In this document: piece by piece, positions 63,429-64,000 of the stretch
Layout of the letters: the number at the start of each line of letters is the position of its first letter
How positions within the stretch are numbered: the first letter of the stretch is position 1
Source of the DNA: an uncultured Eudoraea sp.
Lineage (GTDB): Bacteria > Bacteroidota > Bacteroidia > Flavobacteriales > Flavobacteriaceae
Assembly (NCBI RefSeq): GCF_947260015.1
Contig: NZ_CAMYOM010000010.1
Coordinates: 1 to 64,000 of the forward strand
DNA length: 64,000 bases
Reading direction: 5' to 3'
Program-made: the position numbers and the translations under genes
Notes under the pieces: model-generated
What the model was told of the DNA's origin: nothing
What the model saw: only the letters and a program-made list of their open reading frames with translations
Databases searched by the model: none

Positions 63429-63475
63429 AATCAATTTCCTATTTTTTTAAGGTTTTTTTAAGTTAAAACCAGTAT

Positions 63476-64000
63476 TCAGATAATTTTTAGCTCTCTTCCT
63501 ACCTTTATAAAAGCATTAATGGCTTTGTCCAAATGTCCAATTTCGTGAGCGGCAGACAATTGCACCCGTATTCTTGCCTTATCCTTGGGAACCACAGGAT
63601 AAAAGAAACCAATTACATAAATGCCATTATCGAGTAACATTTTTGCCATTTTTTGTGATAATTTGGCATCATAGAGCATTACCGGCACTATTGCTGAATC
63701 CCCATCAATAATATCAAACCCTGCTTTTTGCATTGCCATTTTAAAGTATTTTGTGTTTTTTTCCAGCTTATCTCTCAAAGAGGTATCAGTTTCAAGCATT
63801 TCAAATACTTTAATAGATGCTCCAACGATTGCCGGAGCAAGTGAATTTGAAAATAAATATGGCCTGGATCTCTGCCTTAACATATCAATAATTTCTTTTT
63901 TACCCGTTGTATAACCGCCCATTGCACCACCTAATGCTTTGCCCAGCGTTCCGGTAATAATATCTATCCTGTTCATTACACCTTTTTCTTCCAAAGTACC
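63476..64000 (-). CDS. kbl: glycine C-acetyltransferase (2-amino-3-ketobutyrate CoA ligase), 3' part
   Basis: The frame enters from the right edge (GTLEEKGV at 64000-63977) and has no start in the window. IITGTLGKALGGAMGGYTTG contains the PLP-binding Lys. SRPYLFSNSLAPAIVGASIK and IPVMLYDAKLSQKMAKMLLD-like strands follow, ending RIRVQLSAAHEIGHLDKAIN. It belongs to the alpha-oxoamine synthase family, and the GTLEEKGVMNRIDIITGTLG order fits Kbl of threonine degradation rather than BioF or HemA. Roughly the last 175 residues are present. Confidence 0.88.
   Translation of the reverse strand, partial: GTLEEKGVMNRIDIITGTLGKALGGAMGGYTTGKKEIIDMLRQRSRPYLFSNSLAPAIVGASIKVFEMLETDTSLRDKLEKNTKYFKMAMQKAGFDIIDGDSAIVPVMLYDAKLSQKMAKMLLDNGIYVIGFFYPVVPKDKARIRVQLSAAHEIGHLDKAINAFIKVGRELKII

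Overview
The window looks like a chromosomal segment of a marine-type member of the Flavobacteriaceae (Bacteroidota). The evidence is a protein with a type IX secretion type B (gliding-motility-associated) C-terminal domain, a DUF6090 protein, an OmpA protein with thrombospondin type 3 repeats, the gene order DUF177-rpmF-fabH-accB-accC, very weak Shine-Dalgarno sequences, and several promoters of the Bacteroidota type TTG-N17-20-TAnnTTTG. The DNA is AT-rich.

Layout. (1) 1-7.7 kb: a probable peptide-like metabolite locus. It has three ATP-grasp ligases, a COG2170-type carboxylate-amine ligase (broken here), a class I glutamine amidotransferase, an M17 aminopeptidase and two esterases, in two convergent operons. 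(2) 7.8-14 kb: single accessory genes (GNAT, S33 peptidase lipoprotein, two VOC proteins, SRPBCC, Tat-exported epimerase-like protein, a secreted protein of unknown function), with a decayed tex fragment. (3) 14.1-19.5 kb: a bacteriocin-type secretion locus. It contains an HlyD-family adaptor, four unannotated small double-glycine-leader peptides, a CPBP membrane protease (immunity candidate) and a C39-peptidase ABC exporter. The peptide blocks share a conserved upstream element, and the two exporter genes share a promoter with identical spacing. (4) 19.5-30 kb: transporters (ChrA, YfcC-like, TauE/SafE, sodium:solute symporter), lipoproteins, a CotH-like protein, TerB-like and EEP proteins, and a truncated NagX-like gene. 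(5) 30-46.7 kb: housekeeping genes (ribE, pdxA, DUF177-rpmF-fabH-accBC, DAO oxidoreductase, GreA-like, arfB, ABC ATPase, S9A peptidase, asd, mscL, alr-tdk, rsmI-UDG). (6) 46.8-64 kb: an esterase lipoprotein, a large T9SS substrate, CMD/OsmC, recJ, lpxH, queD, enoyl-CoA hydratase, MATE, GNAT, usp, tRNA-Ala, SDR, a broken AddB-like nuclease, OmpA, and the 3' part of kbl.

Two themes stand out. First, the double-glycine peptide export cluster forms a complete predicted production unit: precursors, a protease-exporter, an adaptor and putative immunity. Its peptides are too short for routine gene calling, and all four cores carry GxxxG. Second, at least five genes carry compact deletions or survive only as end fragments: the carboxylate-amine ligase, the AddB-like nuclease, the NagX-like gene, tex and an FAH-family hydrolase. 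This points either to active gene loss or to a systematic assembly problem. Raw reads would settle which.
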